Shown here piece after piece: positions 51,807-62,881 of a stretch of DNA of 64,000 nt; position 1 is the stretch's first letter, and each line of letters opens with the position of its first letter. The DNA is taken from contig JAMPIV010004263.1 of the NCBI GenBank assembly GCA_024509875.1, forward strand, positions 124,001-188,000, in the 5' to 3' direction. The position numbers and the translations under genes were made by a program. The notes beneath the pieces are model-generated. The model ran no database searches. It was not told the origin of the DNA and saw nothing but the letters and a program-made list of their open reading frames with translations. The DNA comes from Oreohelix idahoensis. Its lineage: Eukaryota; Mollusca; Gastropoda; Stylommatophora; Oreohelicidae.

Positions 51807-51811
51807 CCTTG

Positions 51812-52933
51812 TTTGAATCTATGTGGTTGATCCCTATTATTATACTCATCTTGGTCTTGTGTGGTTCTACTATCTACCTGTTTCTTTTTAACTCCAGCTT
51901 CTTCTGACTGAGCCGCTTGATATCTCTCAGCAACAGTGAGAATATCCCCCAACCTCTCTGCACCTTGTTCCATAAGAAATTTTCTCATGTGTGGAGGCAT
52001 GGACTCTCTTACCTGCTCCATCATGACCATTTCTTTTAGGTCTTGGGTTTTCCCCAGAGCAGTCCACTTCTCCAAGTAGGTTTCTAGTCTTGCAGAGAAA
52101 TGTTGGTAAGTTTCTCCAGAAAGCAGCTTGGTAGTTCTAAATTTCTTTCTATAAAATTCTGCATTCTTCTCATGCCGAACTAACAATGCTTGCTTTAATA
52201 GTTCACAATCTTCTTGGTCTTCCCTACTTAATTTAGAAAACACTTCATAAGAAGTTCCTCTCAGCCCTTGTGATAACTTTAGGCTCCACTTTTCTTTCTC
52301 TAGGCCATAGTTAGTAACTAATCTTTCATACCTACTTAAAAATGATTCAATATCATCTTCCTTCTCCACAAATGGGTCCAAATGGAAATTCATGGCTGAA
52401 TTTGAGGTGCCCTGACTTGCACTAGTATCAGAAGTAGTTGGGCTACTTCCATTGCCTGTAACATGCTCTTGAAGTTCCAGCTCTTTCAGCCTCAACTCAT
52501 GTTCTCTTTGTAATCTCTGTTCCTCTGCCTCCCTTTCAACCACCTGTCTTCTTTCCTCAGATTCCATTTGTAATCTCTTTTCCTCTTTTTCAGCCTCCAT
52601 TTGTAATCTCTTTTCCTCTTTTTCAGTCTCAATTTGTAATCTCTTTTCCTCTTTTTCAGCCTCCAATTGCCTAGCCTCCCTATCAGCTTCTAATTGTAAC
52701 CTTTTAGCTTCTTTATCTGCTTCTAATTGTAATCTCTTAGTCTCAGATTCCAATTGTAATCTTTTAGTCTCAGATTCCTATTGTAATCTTCTTTCTGTTT
52801 CTATTTTTTTTTCTTCCCGTTCTATAAATTTATCACATTCAGTAGTAACATATTGAATAAGAGAATCCCCACTCAAGCCAAAATCTTTTGCCGACAGCAT
52901 TGCAGCAGACCTAAATTTTGCCAAGTCTGCCAT
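51812..52933 (-). pseudogene. Element D Gag: coiled coil and capsid
   Basis: ATG at 52933-52931 on the minus strand (MADLAKFR). The N-terminal coiled coil is built of 11-residue units such as EAEKEEKRLQM repeated about ten times. A TAG at 52780-52778 replaces a Leu codon. A Ser/Thr linker and a capsid domain follow (FHLDPFVEKEDDIESFLSRY, LSQGLRGTSYEVFSKL, FSARLETYLEKWTAL), close to the Gag of element C. The frame is open up to the insertion of element B, where nucleocapsid coding continues at 43706. Apart from the TAG it is well preserved compared with the pol of this element. Confidence 0.85.
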
Positions 52934-53234
52934 TGTCTATCAATCTTATCACTAAACAAATTGTCAATGACAATATGAAATCAACCAAAGCAATAAACAA
53001 ACCAAATTAACTACACCACTGTCACATCATCCAGTCACCACAATTTGGTTAATTTAGACTCACTAGTTTATTACACTTATTTATTTATTGACTTATTTAT
53101 TTTTCTTTATATTCCTACTTTTGCTCTAACTATCTCAAATTAAAGACCCCAGGGTATAAATGAAATCCCAGACTGAGACAACAGATGTCGCGAGAGCCCA
53201 GGGTAGTAAGTAAAATCCCGGAAAGGACCCCAAA

Positions 53235-55411
53235 TGTCGCAAGAGGTTCAGATGTATTAAAATGAAGGCTATACTGGACAAATAGATGTATCAGATGATA
53301 CCAGGATAGTGCCAGGTAAGAGATTGGTTTTAAAAGAAAAAACCCCTTCTCTGAAAAGAGTAAGGGTGAATCGACATCAAAGTGGGGTCAAGCTATGTAA
53401 ATCGACAGGAATGATGATAGTGTTGGGTCCTGAAGATCTATCTGCTACCTCTCCAGATCCCACAATGAGTAATGTTTATATATTTGTTTGTGTGGCTAGT
53501 TATAGAGGGGTAAATTAAATTAGTTATATGCAATAACTAACAAACAGAACATTAACTTAATTACAATAATTAAGTAAGACTGAATGAAATTATTTACAAT
53601 TTATTGTTCCTAAACCTGTTTTCTTCTGGTTAGGAAAACTTAAAATCACTTTAAACGGTATTTACAAAAGGAAATAAATAATATGGAATGTTCTCTATAA
53701 AATGGCAAAAATACGCTTTTATATTTATTTATGTATGTAATTAAAGTTCATTCACTAGCTCACAATCTTGGTATCAACGTCTCTGGCTGGTAACGTAATA
53801 GGAGTTGAATATGGTCCTCTGTGAATCATCATATATGATGTTGCATTCTATAATAAGTCTGTATTATAATAGTTTTACTTTGAGTCTTTAATACTTGTAT
53901 TTTCTTTATTCTAGTTCTTTTTAGTATTTCTGGATCATCTGAACAGTGGATCTATGTGTCCACTTAACTTAATTGTAGTCTGAGACACCTCCAATCCTGG
54001 CTGGGTTCGCACAGAATATGAACTCCATTCTGGGATATGTAGCTTTCGTTCCAGTTTTAGGAGGAACAGTTCACCACCATGATTCCTCTCAAGTGGATGT
54101 CTCATGAACTTGCAATATTACCAGGACAAAACCTGGAATGAAAAGACATTCGCAAAACTTGTAGGGTCCCTTAGTTTTCCACTACATACAGACAACATTA
54201 CGTACAAACATTAAATCAGTCACAAGACAATTACCTCAATACCTCACAGCCAGTTCAATATTTGTACTCATTTCCTTAATACATAGTATATTAGATCCAT
54301 TCGTCCATGATTGTCTTCCATACAATAATCAGGTTAAGTACAAAATAGTAAGTAACATCTTGATTACATCATATTAATATATCCTGGCATCCTATCTTAT
54401 GTTCTTGAACAGTGTGTCGTTCCAGAAGGAAATACTCATTCAAATACCCTAATAGACTTACAGTCGTACTTGTGCCATAATTTGCAAATATCCTACACTG
54501 TTTCCATTTCTGGTCTGTCGTCTATAAAACTACATACGTTTGTAAGGAAATCCGTTACACGTTTGGCCTATTTTTTTTCCTTCTAACACATCAGCGAACA
54601 CATAAGTGGATAACTACAGGCAAACAACATGAATATATACAAGTATTTATATATATATATCGCTTACCCTCAGGTAAAATACATAAGCTGATACTGGCTT
54701 TCAATGGTTTCTCTAGGTCTGCTTTAGGTACAGGCGGCAAAATATTTGACAGTTTATATTTGCGCTCTATCTAGTATCGATCATGATTTAAAAATTGTTA
54801 GTGGCAGGAATCCGCCAAAGTTCAAAGCCTTATATAACGCCGTGTTCGACCAATCGAGACATAGTCAAAACTGGCGTTAAGAATTTTCACTCTGGTCGTT
54901 TTTCAGCCATACCGTATAATGTGCATAAGTTTAAATATTTATTATTTTATTTATTTTTGGGCCGATTTCAATTATTAAAAGCTCTAATAAAACTAGGAAT
55001 TGATCTCTATCATTCTAGCTAATAATATTTTAGTTAGCCCAGTGCATTTAGGTCTGTGCATGCTTTAACTAACTAAATTGGAGATTACCCTGAAATAAAG
55101 TTATCATTAAAACTGATTTTTCTCGTACAATAAAATATTATTATGAGGAAGTCTTTACACTAACCTCTTAAGTAATATCCCCGCTATAAATTGAGCTATT
55201 CCTTTCTGTTTACATATCTTTAGTTTTTAAGAAATAAAATATTTTCGTTCTGTCAAATACACAAAATAGGCCCTATTATCAAGCATAAAAATGTGTCCTA
55301 TATATAAGAGAAAAAGGAGCGATTCTATTGGTTGTTATAATTGTACTGTTTATCTTCGATATTTTCGAGCGGTAAATTTGACGTGTTGTAAATACAGACC
55401 AAAATACGACA
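53235..55411 (-). repeat. 5' LTR of element D
   Basis: 2177 bp, partner of 21196-22562 plus 40874-41678, with clearly more differences than the LTRs of B. A 69-codon plus-strand frame is shared by both copies (21270 and 53309). It lies antisense and is probably incidental. Confidence 0.9.
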
Positions 55412-55479
55412 CCAAGTTGAAGAAACTTTACATCTCAGCAAGAATGCTGTATTGACCAAAGTATTTGGGGTGAGCTGTA

Positions 55480-55819
55480 CATGTTATCACCCGTGTGTTA
55501 CCGGGGCCCGAAAGGGGAGCAAAGAATAGTAACACTGCACCCTACCATGCATGTCGTAAAAAGCGACTAAGGAGGGTTGGGCATGGGGCTGTTTACCCCG
55601 TCCCGTAAAAACTTCGCACAGTGGGCTGATCACCTGCTTGCTAGTTACTCTGATTACGGAAACAACGATAGATTGTTTGGTCTGTTGTTGTCCCACAAAG
55701 ACGCCATAGGCGTGGTGGAAGCGATAGATTGATCAATTTGTTGTTGCCCTAAGACGCCACTAGGCGTACTGGCCACGGACTGCTTCGTCGGTTGGTGGCT
55801 AAGGACGGAAGAAGAAGAA
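55480..55819 (+). mobile_element. Short LINE 3'-end fragment (LINE-B-type tail)
   Basis: Non-coding block that ends in (GAA)n (55807-55819). It contains TAAGACGCCACTAGGCGT...GGCCACGGACTGCTTCG. The 3' end of the minus-strand LINE at 57930-58010 has the matching complement (GACGCC.GG.GGCGTC). I read it as a strongly 5'-truncated copy of that LINE family. It has no protein-coding content. Confidence 0.5.
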
Positions 55820-56436
55820 GTACATGTTATAATTCTATATTTTGCAATATTAACATGTGTAAATTGCTAGTGGATGTCCAAGTTCATACGAGGCTGACAA
55901 CTTGAACATACAAAATGATGGTTTTATGAATCCCCACTGCATGAATCACCATAGAGAACCAAACGCAGAAGTAGTCCCAAATCCAAAATGGAACAGGGAG
56001 TGGGTGATGACAAAAATAATGTACATAATTATATTTAACCTTTCAACCAGCGCATATATATATATGCTCACTGGGAACAACATTAGTGCTCAGCGAGGGT
56101 AAAGGTCCGATAATATTAACGATAATAATAATAACGGCCCCTTCAGACATAACTGACAATGATAATGCGTCCCTGGGGTGACAGCCCTCAGCTGCTTATT
56201 TTCCTGGTGTTCCTTTCGACGTTTTTTCATCTCTACTGCTTGCTATGAGAGCTTCATTTCGCCTAATCTGATGTTGCACTGTTGATAACATCGCCACTTG
56301 GTGCGATCGGCTGCTTCACATTTTCAGGTTGCAGAATTTATGTCCAGTGACCGTATGTCTCTCTTGCACACATCTTTGAATGTCAGTTGCGGTAGCCAAA
56401 TTGTTCTTTTGTTAACGATAAGTTATTATCAAATTT

Positions 56437-56438
<2 letters not shown>
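55820..56438. other. Spacer, mostly unassigned
   Basis: No gene is seen. On the minus strand 56420-56130 has a faint LINE C-terminal flavour, but the resemblance is too weak to call. Confidence 0.4.

Positions 56439-56528
<90 letters not shown>
56439..56528. repeat. (TA)n microsatellite
   Basis: An uninterrupted TA run of about 90 bases. Confidence 0.98.
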
Positions 56529-56529
<1 letters not shown>

Positions 56530-57929
56530 CAAATTTATCGTTGATTTAATCATGTTTGAGTGACCTGCATCCGTATGTCTCAGTCGTTTTAAATACATAT
56601 AAACACTGAAGTAAAGTTTTACTGAATTAAATCAGCTGGGGCTCATAAAACGATAAAAAAAAGTCACTTCATCATAGAAGGTCTGGGACGATACTAAGTT
56701 CATTATGGCCTTGATAATATCAATTTTGATGCTTGAGTTTCCGTAGTACTTGATTTCTTAAAATTCCATTGAGGCTCCCGAGAAATTAAGCTTTATTCTT
56801 CAGTTCACATTTCTGCTAAGAAAAATCTTAAGTTAAATGTAGATACCTTTGAAGACCCTCAGTAGATACTCTGAATTTTGGCCATTGTTGAATCATCACT
56901 GCAGATCAAGGGGAGTAAATCCCATGACAATCTGAATCTAATTATTAGTTTAGTTGTCCGTTGTATAAACTTGTTAGATATCCTCGAGTCATTGTTATCG
57001 TTAAATGTGTGTTTTCTCAATGTGTTCTCTCTAGGTTATGTTTGATTGCAGACATCTTTAAATTCCAATTTTCTGTTCTCACAATTCATTTGTCAAATAT
57101 TTTCAATAACATCTCCTATGATAATATCTTTAACCTTTCTCGAATAAACAATTTTTCTCATATGTCATTCTTCAGATTCTTTGTACATTCTTGTGGCTTG
57201 GGGTAAGTATATAGGTGCACATAGGTTGTTCCTGTTCCTGGTATAAGGTAAAGGTAGGTAAAGGATCCCGTTACACGCCTATTGAGGCATATTAGGAATA
57301 CAGTGTTAGGCCCCGATTTTCTTGACCATCGGCACACTAGGGGGGATGTGGTCAGCATCACCCCGTTCCTGATATAGATGTTCCCAAATTCATATGTCTT
57401 AACATCTCTCAAGGTATTCAAAATATTCCTTACTGCCATCCTTTCCCTTCTTTTCTTTAATCTACTCCAGGTGTGACTTACCTGGTGCTGAATTAATTTA
57501 GTACCTTGATAACAGAAACTGTATTCAACCACTGTACATGCAGTAGCATTAGTATAAGTTGTGTCTGCTGTGAGTGTACTGACACACTCCTGACACTTGA
57601 TTAATTTTATCTCATTGTCCTCTCTATTTTGATAGTAAATAAAAACTGTAAAAGTGTATCCATGAATATGTGTACCCTCCCCTTTCCAAAAAAAAAATTA
57701 CAATAAAAAACAATTCTACACCAATTAAACAAAAAAAAAAGAAAATAGAAAATCTCTCATACTGCCCTGTTGTTAACAAGGTGAAAACCTGTGAGACTGG
57801 CCAACTGTGTCAGGAATGACACCCAGTCCATCAAGTATTTGCCATCCTCCACATGAGCATCCCATTATACTACCCTTTATCGTCACACCATCACTGATCG
57901 TTATATATAATTTAAGTTCTTGTTATATA
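56529..57929. other. Spacer with a dispersed-repeat fragment
   Basis: No gene is seen. 56840-56913 matches 18223-18295. A block at 57240-57370 (GGTAAAGGTAGGTAAAGGATCCCGTTAC region) looks like a repeat fragment, but I do not recognise the family. A-rich runs occur near 57690-57750. Confidence 0.45.
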
Positions 57930-59430
57930 CTTCTTTGATTCCTTGCCGCGACTATCAAAGCAGTCACCGGCCATGACGCCTGGTGGCGTCTTGTAGGGCA
58001 CCAATAAACTACTTCCACTTTGCTCTGTCGGCGGCCATCCTACTTTCAGTGCCTCAGTTCTGATTTATTCTTTGCATCTCGGTTTCGACAGTTCTCTCTT
58101 TCGTTATCCTACAAAGGTCAATAACATTTATGTTCTTGTGATGGCATCCGGACTTCTCTGAGGACGTGGCCAACCCAACTCCAGCGTCTGCCAACTATGA
58201 TGGTCTGAATGTCCTCTTGGTTGCACCGAGTAAGCTTTTCTTCATTGATGATGGCTTTCGGCGAAAAGATTCAGAGAATTTTCCTTAGACAAACTGTTTG
58301 GAAGGACAATTTCGACATTTCCTGCTCTGTTACTCTCCAGCATTCCGCACCATAGAGAAGCACGGAATGTACACAGCTCTCAATAAAATCTTAATTTGGT
58401 GTTTGTGCTGTACTGAGAGAACTTCCAGATGCTGTTTAGACTAGCAAAGATTGTTCTCGCTTTGTTCATTCTGTTGTTGATGTCTTTGCTTGTTCCGTGT
58501 CTGGTGTTACTTTGCATCCTAGGTATGTAAGTTTGTGCATGTTCCAGGTTCTGGTTATTTAATGTTATTGTCTCAGGATTGCTCACATTGAGCGTCATGA
58601 CCTATGTCTTTTTTAGATTGATGTTCAGACCAACCTGCTGGCCATACCTATTCAGTCTATCTGTTTTTTTTTTCATGGATATGTTGATGTGAATGCGCGA
58701 GTAGTTGAATGTCGTCTGCATATTCTAGATCTTCCAGAGTAGAAAACTTTGTCCACCGTATTCTTCTTGGACTGCCCTCTGTTGTCTGACGCATCACCCA
58801 GTCTATGACTGTCAAAAATAAAGTGGTTGATAAGGGGCATCCCTGTCGTTCTCCTGTCTTCACCTCCAAAGATGGGTTACCCTGCCCAACACTACATGTA
58901 AAGTTAGCATAGGGGCTTTTTTTTTATTGGTACCAATGCAGCTATGAATTCCATTTTTCTTTAGTTTATGGTCTACTGCTTTTGAAATTCTCTGTATAAC
59001 TATCCTTTCTAGTGCTTTACTGAGAACTGAGAGGAGAGTAATTCTTCTCCAGTTATTGCAGTCTGCAAAGTCGTCCTTGTTGGGCAATTTGATAATTTTT
59101 CCTTTATTCCACTCCACTGGTGTTGTCTCTGTTTCCCAGACGTGTCAAATAGTGGTTCTAATAGTTTTTCTGCTAGTTGAGGATCTGACTTAATTAACTC
59201 AACAATTAGGTTATTGTCATCAGGAGCATTTCCATTCCTTGACCATTTGACAGCTGTGATGATTTCTTCTCTTCGTGGAATGTCTGTATTTACGTCTAGA
59301 TCATTTTCAGCCCCAGGAACATTCAGCTGCATCACTGGTGATTCCTTATTCAGTGTTTCTCGGAAGTGCTCTGCCTAACTTGTTTCCTGCCCCTGTTATG
59401 GATGAACTGCATGCCTGTAAATAATCTACC
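57930..59430 (-). pseudogene. LINE-B-type fragment: RT and C-terminal region, decayed
   Basis: Reading on the minus strand: pre-RT and RT start (RREEIITAVKWSRNGNAPDD, LPNKDDFADCNNWRRITLL, VLSKALERIVIQRI). Then come GERQGCPLSTTLFLTVIDWVM and the catalytic-type YADD in LEDLEYADDIQLLAHSHQH, a thumb region (IPRMQSNTRHGTSKDINNRM), LLYGAECWRVTEQ and RRWSWVGHVLRE. The 3' region holds GACGCCACCAGGCGTC. Frames change at least four times. The family matches LINE-B at 12745-14030 by the DWVM and WVGH(V/I)L segments. Confidence 0.75.
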
Positions 59431-59439
59431 ATTGGTTTT

Positions 59440-59830
59440 CTCTGTTGTTCATACTTCCTACATTTTAGTAGTAAATGCTCTAAATTATCAGAGGCTCATC
59501 TTCTTCCAGCCACTAATAGCATTATTCTTCTGTAATTTGTGCCTTCTTGTAAATTTCCCTTCCCAGGCAACTTGACAAGATATCCTTCCATTCATTCTAC
59601 TGGTATTTCTTCTCCCGCCTAGGCTTTACCAAATAATATGTATAATATCTCTGTAGATGTGGTAATTTCTGCTTTGATGGCATCTGCTGGAATGTCATCT
59701 GGACTTGCTTCTTTTCTTTCTGTTAGAAGCTTAATTTTCTTTCTTTGTTTCTTTCACTGTTTCTTCTTACCACTTGTTCGCTTTGGTGAACACTTTTTGT
59801 GCCTTCGTTTTGGTATTGCTAGTTTTGCAT
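59440..59830 (-). pseudogene. Second LINE fragment of the same type (RT N-terminal part)
   Basis: On the minus strand, SPDDIPADAIKAEI, then LYILFGKA, then KLPGKGNLQEGTNYRRIML follow the order of a LINE RT start. The following fragment (57930-59430) repeats this same portion, so these are two separate, abutting copies and not one element. Stops are frequent. Confidence 0.55.
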
Positions 59831-61072
59831 CTGTTTAAATGTGCTTACTTTTGTTCTGTATTTTATGTTATTGATGATTTCTGTTGTTATCCACACTTTG
59901 TGCTGGCATTATCTTTTCCTTAGTATTTCACATTTCCCCTTCCATATAGTATAGATCTGCTACCACTAATGTTCTGTATTTGCTTCTAGCTGTTGGAGCA
60001 CTTGGTTTTGTTAGATATTATTACCGTGCATTTGTCTCTTGTTTCTTTATTTCTATGATATCTTACACTAAACTGTTGTCTTTAACTATGAAATTTTATT
60101 TTAGCCTCAGGAGGTTATGCAAGGTATACAAATATTTGACGATACACTGCCAATGTGTTAACCTATATCCTGTATCATTTTAGAGAGCCTATCTTAGGCC
60201 ATGGCGACCACTACTGGCAAGAGGGCGTCGGAGCGGGGAGGAGGGGGCGGGAAATTGAATTGTCTTGTCGAGATGTTCGACTCTTCTTCAGCAGTGAAAT
60301 AATATGCCCAGGTCAAAACATGCAATCTAATCTTTTTGATGAAAACATTATAACGAAGGTATGACATTTTTTTAACATTTCGTTTTAGGTAAAGTCGTGT
60401 ATTATCTTGTTTGTTTAGTTTTTTTTTCTGCAAGTAATTTTCTTTGCCAATCTTGCTTAATTTTCCAGTATGAATTTAATTTGTGCGCATGTCACTCGCC
60501 CCTGGCTCCCATTGTTCGAAGGCTGGCTCGGCCTGTATGCAATGGGAAGTAACTGTTCCTTTCCCGACATGATTCAATTTTTTTATATGTGGTTGTTTCT
60601 CTTAGACTTATTTTGTAATGACGGTTGCTAGTTCAGCCAGTCTGCATCCCATGTTTGCTCAAAATGTTCGAAGCTTATACATACAAGATGGCAAAAATAA
60701 ACGTTGCGTCTGTTCGCAACGAAAACTATTACCAATACCATTTGCCTAGTTGAAGGGTGGCCATATCGTTTTTAACAAAAAGAGGACATGTTCTGACTTA
60801 ATGGCGTATAAAGAAGACACAACTAGGAGAAAGAAAAAGAGAACTCACTAATGCATGGCTGTGATGACTAGTTCTAGTTTTAAATGGGTGTTTTAAAACC
60901 ATTTTAACATCAAAAATTAAATTTCCTCACATTAATCAGTACTGATAAAACTATTATTATGATTATTATTTTATTTATTATTTTTTACGCGGACATATTT
61001 TTCCTTAACAATTCAATATCTCCTTTTTAAAAATTATGGAATTGATAGTAGTAGTAGGGTATGCGCAAAACA
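59831..61072. other. Non-coding spacer before the Polinton-like end
   Basis: No gene is recognised. AT-rich, with a GC-rich island near 60225-60250 (GCGGGGAGGAGGGGGCGGG) and a TTATT-rich stretch near 60950-60990. Confidence 0.45.
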
Positions 61073-61079
61073 GGTATCA

Positions 61080-61640
61080 TTCAGGAGGAGCACAAGAGGA
61101 GCGCAGGAGGAGCAAGATGGCGGGATGACTTTTTATATAAGGAAAATCAGGAGGATCGGTAGGAGGAGCAAGATGGCGGACTTGAGCTAACAAGGGGAGG
61201 TTATTTTTAGAGGTATTTTTAGATAACAAGAAGAGGAGCGACAAGATGGCGGACTTGAGATAACAAGGGGAGGTTATTTTTAGACTTTTAGATAACAAGA
61301 AGAGGGGTATATTTTTTAATATAAGGAAAATGTGGCAAGATGGCGGACTTGAGATAACAAGAAGACGATGTTTATATAAGGAAAATGTTGCAAGATGGTT
61401 GTTTTTTATATATTGTTGTTATTATTATAGCCAACTTAGGTAGTGGCTGTGTTAGACAAACAACATTTAGACAAACTTTTAGATAATAGGAAGACAATAG
61501 GAAGACGATATATAGATAACAAGAAGACGCTATTTATACGTTAGATATAGACAAACAGTTATACAAACAGTTATACAAACATTTAGACGAATATTTAGAC
61601 ATACAATTAGACGATATAGATAACAAAAAAGCGTTTTAGT
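61080..61640. repeat. Terminal tandem repeats with CAAGATGGCGG-type motifs
   Basis: Imperfect units of about 55-80 bases combine GCAAGATGGCGGACTTGAGA, TAACAAG(A/G)GGAGG and TTTATATAAGGAAAAT. AAGATGGCGG occurs near 61113, 61170, 61243 and 61337, with a decayed copy near 61391. Short units AGATAACAAGAAGACG and TAGACAAAC/ATTTAGAC continue to about 61620. It probably lies in the terminal inverted repeat region of the Polinton-like element. Confidence 0.75.
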
Positions 61641-61651
61641 TAATATAGTTT

Positions 61652-61657
61652 TTTATT
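61652..61657 (-). terminator. AATAAA polyadenylation signal of the PC4-like gene
   Basis: AATAAA on the minus strand 11 bases after the stop codon (61670-61668). Confidence 0.55.
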
Positions 61658-61667
61658 TTTTCAAATA

Positions 61668-62195
61668 CTAAAGGACAACTCTCAGCCGCTTGGTAGGCTT
61701 CTTCTTCTTCTGTGGTGGATTAGGGACATCGGGTAGGTCTGTGGTAAAAAACCAACTCGGTTCTGGGGATACTGGACAGCTAGACTTCATGATTTCGTCA
61801 AACAGGTTAGTGGAAGGCTTCTTCGGGGATAGGACATCGGCCAGGTCTGTGGTAGGAAACCAACTCGGTTCTATTGGTTGGTAACAGCTGGAATTGATGT
61901 ACTGATCAAACGTGGTAGTGTTAGTAGGATAGGTATCCGTGCTTGGTGGCTGTAATCGGTCAAATTCGGCGAGGATTTCGTTCTGTAACGTTAAGAAATG
62001 TTCAAACTCGGGTCGAGTTAACGTAATGCCGTGTTTGGTCGGAAATTTGAGGTAGGATTTACCAAAATATCTTCGCACGTGTAGTAAAGGTTGACCTCGG
62101 TAAACACTTACAGACGCAGCTTTCAGACCACTAGCCAAAGGTTTAAGCATTTCATCACTTCTCTTGATGTAGACCCAGTTGGTGGGAGCAGTCAT
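61668..62195 (-). CDS. Polinton-like protein with a PC4-like ssDNA-binding domain
   Basis: 175 codons from ATG 62195 (context AAAAATGA), uninterrupted. Residues about 20-70 contain SVSVYRGQPLLHVRRYF and then PTKHGITLTRPEFEHFL. This pattern of a basic beta strand, short loop, P-T-x-x-G-I-x-L and amphipathic helix resembles the PC4/SUB1 fold that binds single-stranded DNA. The C-terminal tail holds a duplicated module, FDQYINSSCYQPIEPSWFPT and FDEIMKSSCPVSPEPSWFFT, each followed by TDL(A/P)DV, and ends in a basic KKKKPTKRLR stretch that could act in nuclear import or DNA binding. A role in replication or transcription of the element is inferred. The PC4 assignment is by eye. Confidence 0.7.
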   Translation of the reverse strand: MTAPTNWVYIKRSDEMLKPLASGLKAASVSVYRGQPLLHVRRYFGKSYLKFPTKHGITLTRPEFEHFLTLQNEILAEFDRLQPPSTDTYPTNTTTFDQYINSSCYQPIEPSWFPTTDLADVLSPKKPSTNLFDEIMKSSCPVSPEPSWFFTTDLPDVPNPPQKKKKPTKRLRVVL

Positions 62196-62237
62196 TTTTA
62201 ACGAGATGTATCTAGTGTGTTAATAAAGTGTCGTCCG

Positions 62238-62245
62238 TTTATATC
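62238..62245 (-). promoter_or_regulatory. TATA-like box upstream of the PC4-like gene
   Basis: GATATAAA on the minus strand about 45 bases upstream of the ATG, in the 281-bp gap after the protease gene. Confidence 0.4.
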
Positions 62246-62476
62246 GTATAATCTGGGTTTTTTAAGCGTACCCTAGCTAGGATTTGATTCGTCGAACATC
62301 GAGCGTGTGTTAGGCAGGACGTGATTCGTCGATGTATTGCGTGGGAACAACGACACATGGTTGTCGTGAGGGAAAAAATACACCTGTCTATTGATTTCGT
62401 CCCTTGTTTATGAAAGCCATCTGGTGGTTTCTCTGACTAAGCGCGTAATTAATCGATCGTTGGCGTGTTGTCTAGC

Positions 62477-62878
62477 CTAAAATGGTAGTAGGACCCGCTG
62501 CATAGTACCACCTCGTGTTTTGATCAATATGAAATAAATGGCGTAGAGCCCACAAACGTTGGTGACTACATCTTGTAAATGTCTGGTGTTGTAGTTAACA
62601 GGTCGAGTAGAGTTTCTGGTTATAAAATTAATCAAGTCCGAGTGTGTAGGTGGTAGGCCAAAAGAATCAAAATATTCAAAAGTGCCAAGTCCATTATAAT
62701 ATAGGGCGACCCAGTGGTCACCGGGGCGATAGCTAGGGTCAGTGTTGATGACGAAAGCAGCCGTCTTGGTCGGATCGATGCGTAGAGGTAATTGGTCACG
62801 AGCTAACACTTTAACGAGCCCAGTTCGTTTAACAAATGTGTCCTACAGGAGGATGGTGCGTATCTCGTCTGTATTCAT
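62477..62878 (-). pseudogene. Adenovirus-type cysteine protease (PRO) with a premature stop
   Basis: It begins at ATG 62878-62876, only three bases after the capsid stop codon, and ends at TAG 62479-62477 (133 codons plus stop). An in-frame TAG at 62845-62843 (codon 12) interrupts the N terminus. The rest is open. Visible catalytic features are His in GDHWVALYY, Asp in FEYFDSFG and Cys in VCGLYAIYF, the His-Asp-Cys order of adenain and Polinton proteases that mature capsid proteins. No ATG follows the TAG closely, so the copy is probably inactive unless the stop is an error. Confidence 0.85.
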
Positions 62879-62881
62879 TGT

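Larger units (their letters stand above)
43707..51811 (+). mobile_element. LTR retrotransposon B, Gmr1-like, near-complete and recent
   Basis: The element body is 43712-51806 (8.1 kb). The flanking TSD CCTTG is at 43707-43711 and 51807-51811. LTRs (43712-44613 and 50904-51806) differ by one A indel (near 43957 and 51150) and one substitution that I could see. LTR ends are TGTTG...AACA. A 1.2 kb leader, one Gag-Pol reading region of about 1600 codons and a polypurine tract are present. It is inserted, in opposite orientation, in the gag-nucleocapsid region of element D. It is related to element A by Gag N terminus, domain order and the CxxC...CGH motif. Confidence 0.93.
21191..55416 (-). mobile_element. 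LTR retrotransposon D (minus strand), host of nested elements
   Basis: The outermost element of the nest. Its 5' LTR is 53235-55411. Its 3' LTR is 21196-22562 continued at 40874-41678 (about 2172 bp in total versus 2177). LTR ends are TGTCG...CGACA. Flanks TCAAG (21191-21195) and CCAAG (55412-55416) are a 5-bp TSD with one mismatch. The interior on the minus strand is gag 52933-51812, nucleocapsid and protease 43706-43429, an integrase zinc region and RT 42330-41956. Element B splits gag from nucleocapsid and element C splits the 3' LTR. Many stops and a missing integrase core make it the oldest, inactive layer. Its Gag is closely similar to that of C. Confidence 0.85.

Noticed and set aside
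61080..61640. CRISPR-like or centromeric satellite array
   Set aside because: Units are irregular, without constant repeats and unique spacers, and the block adjoins Polinton-type genes.
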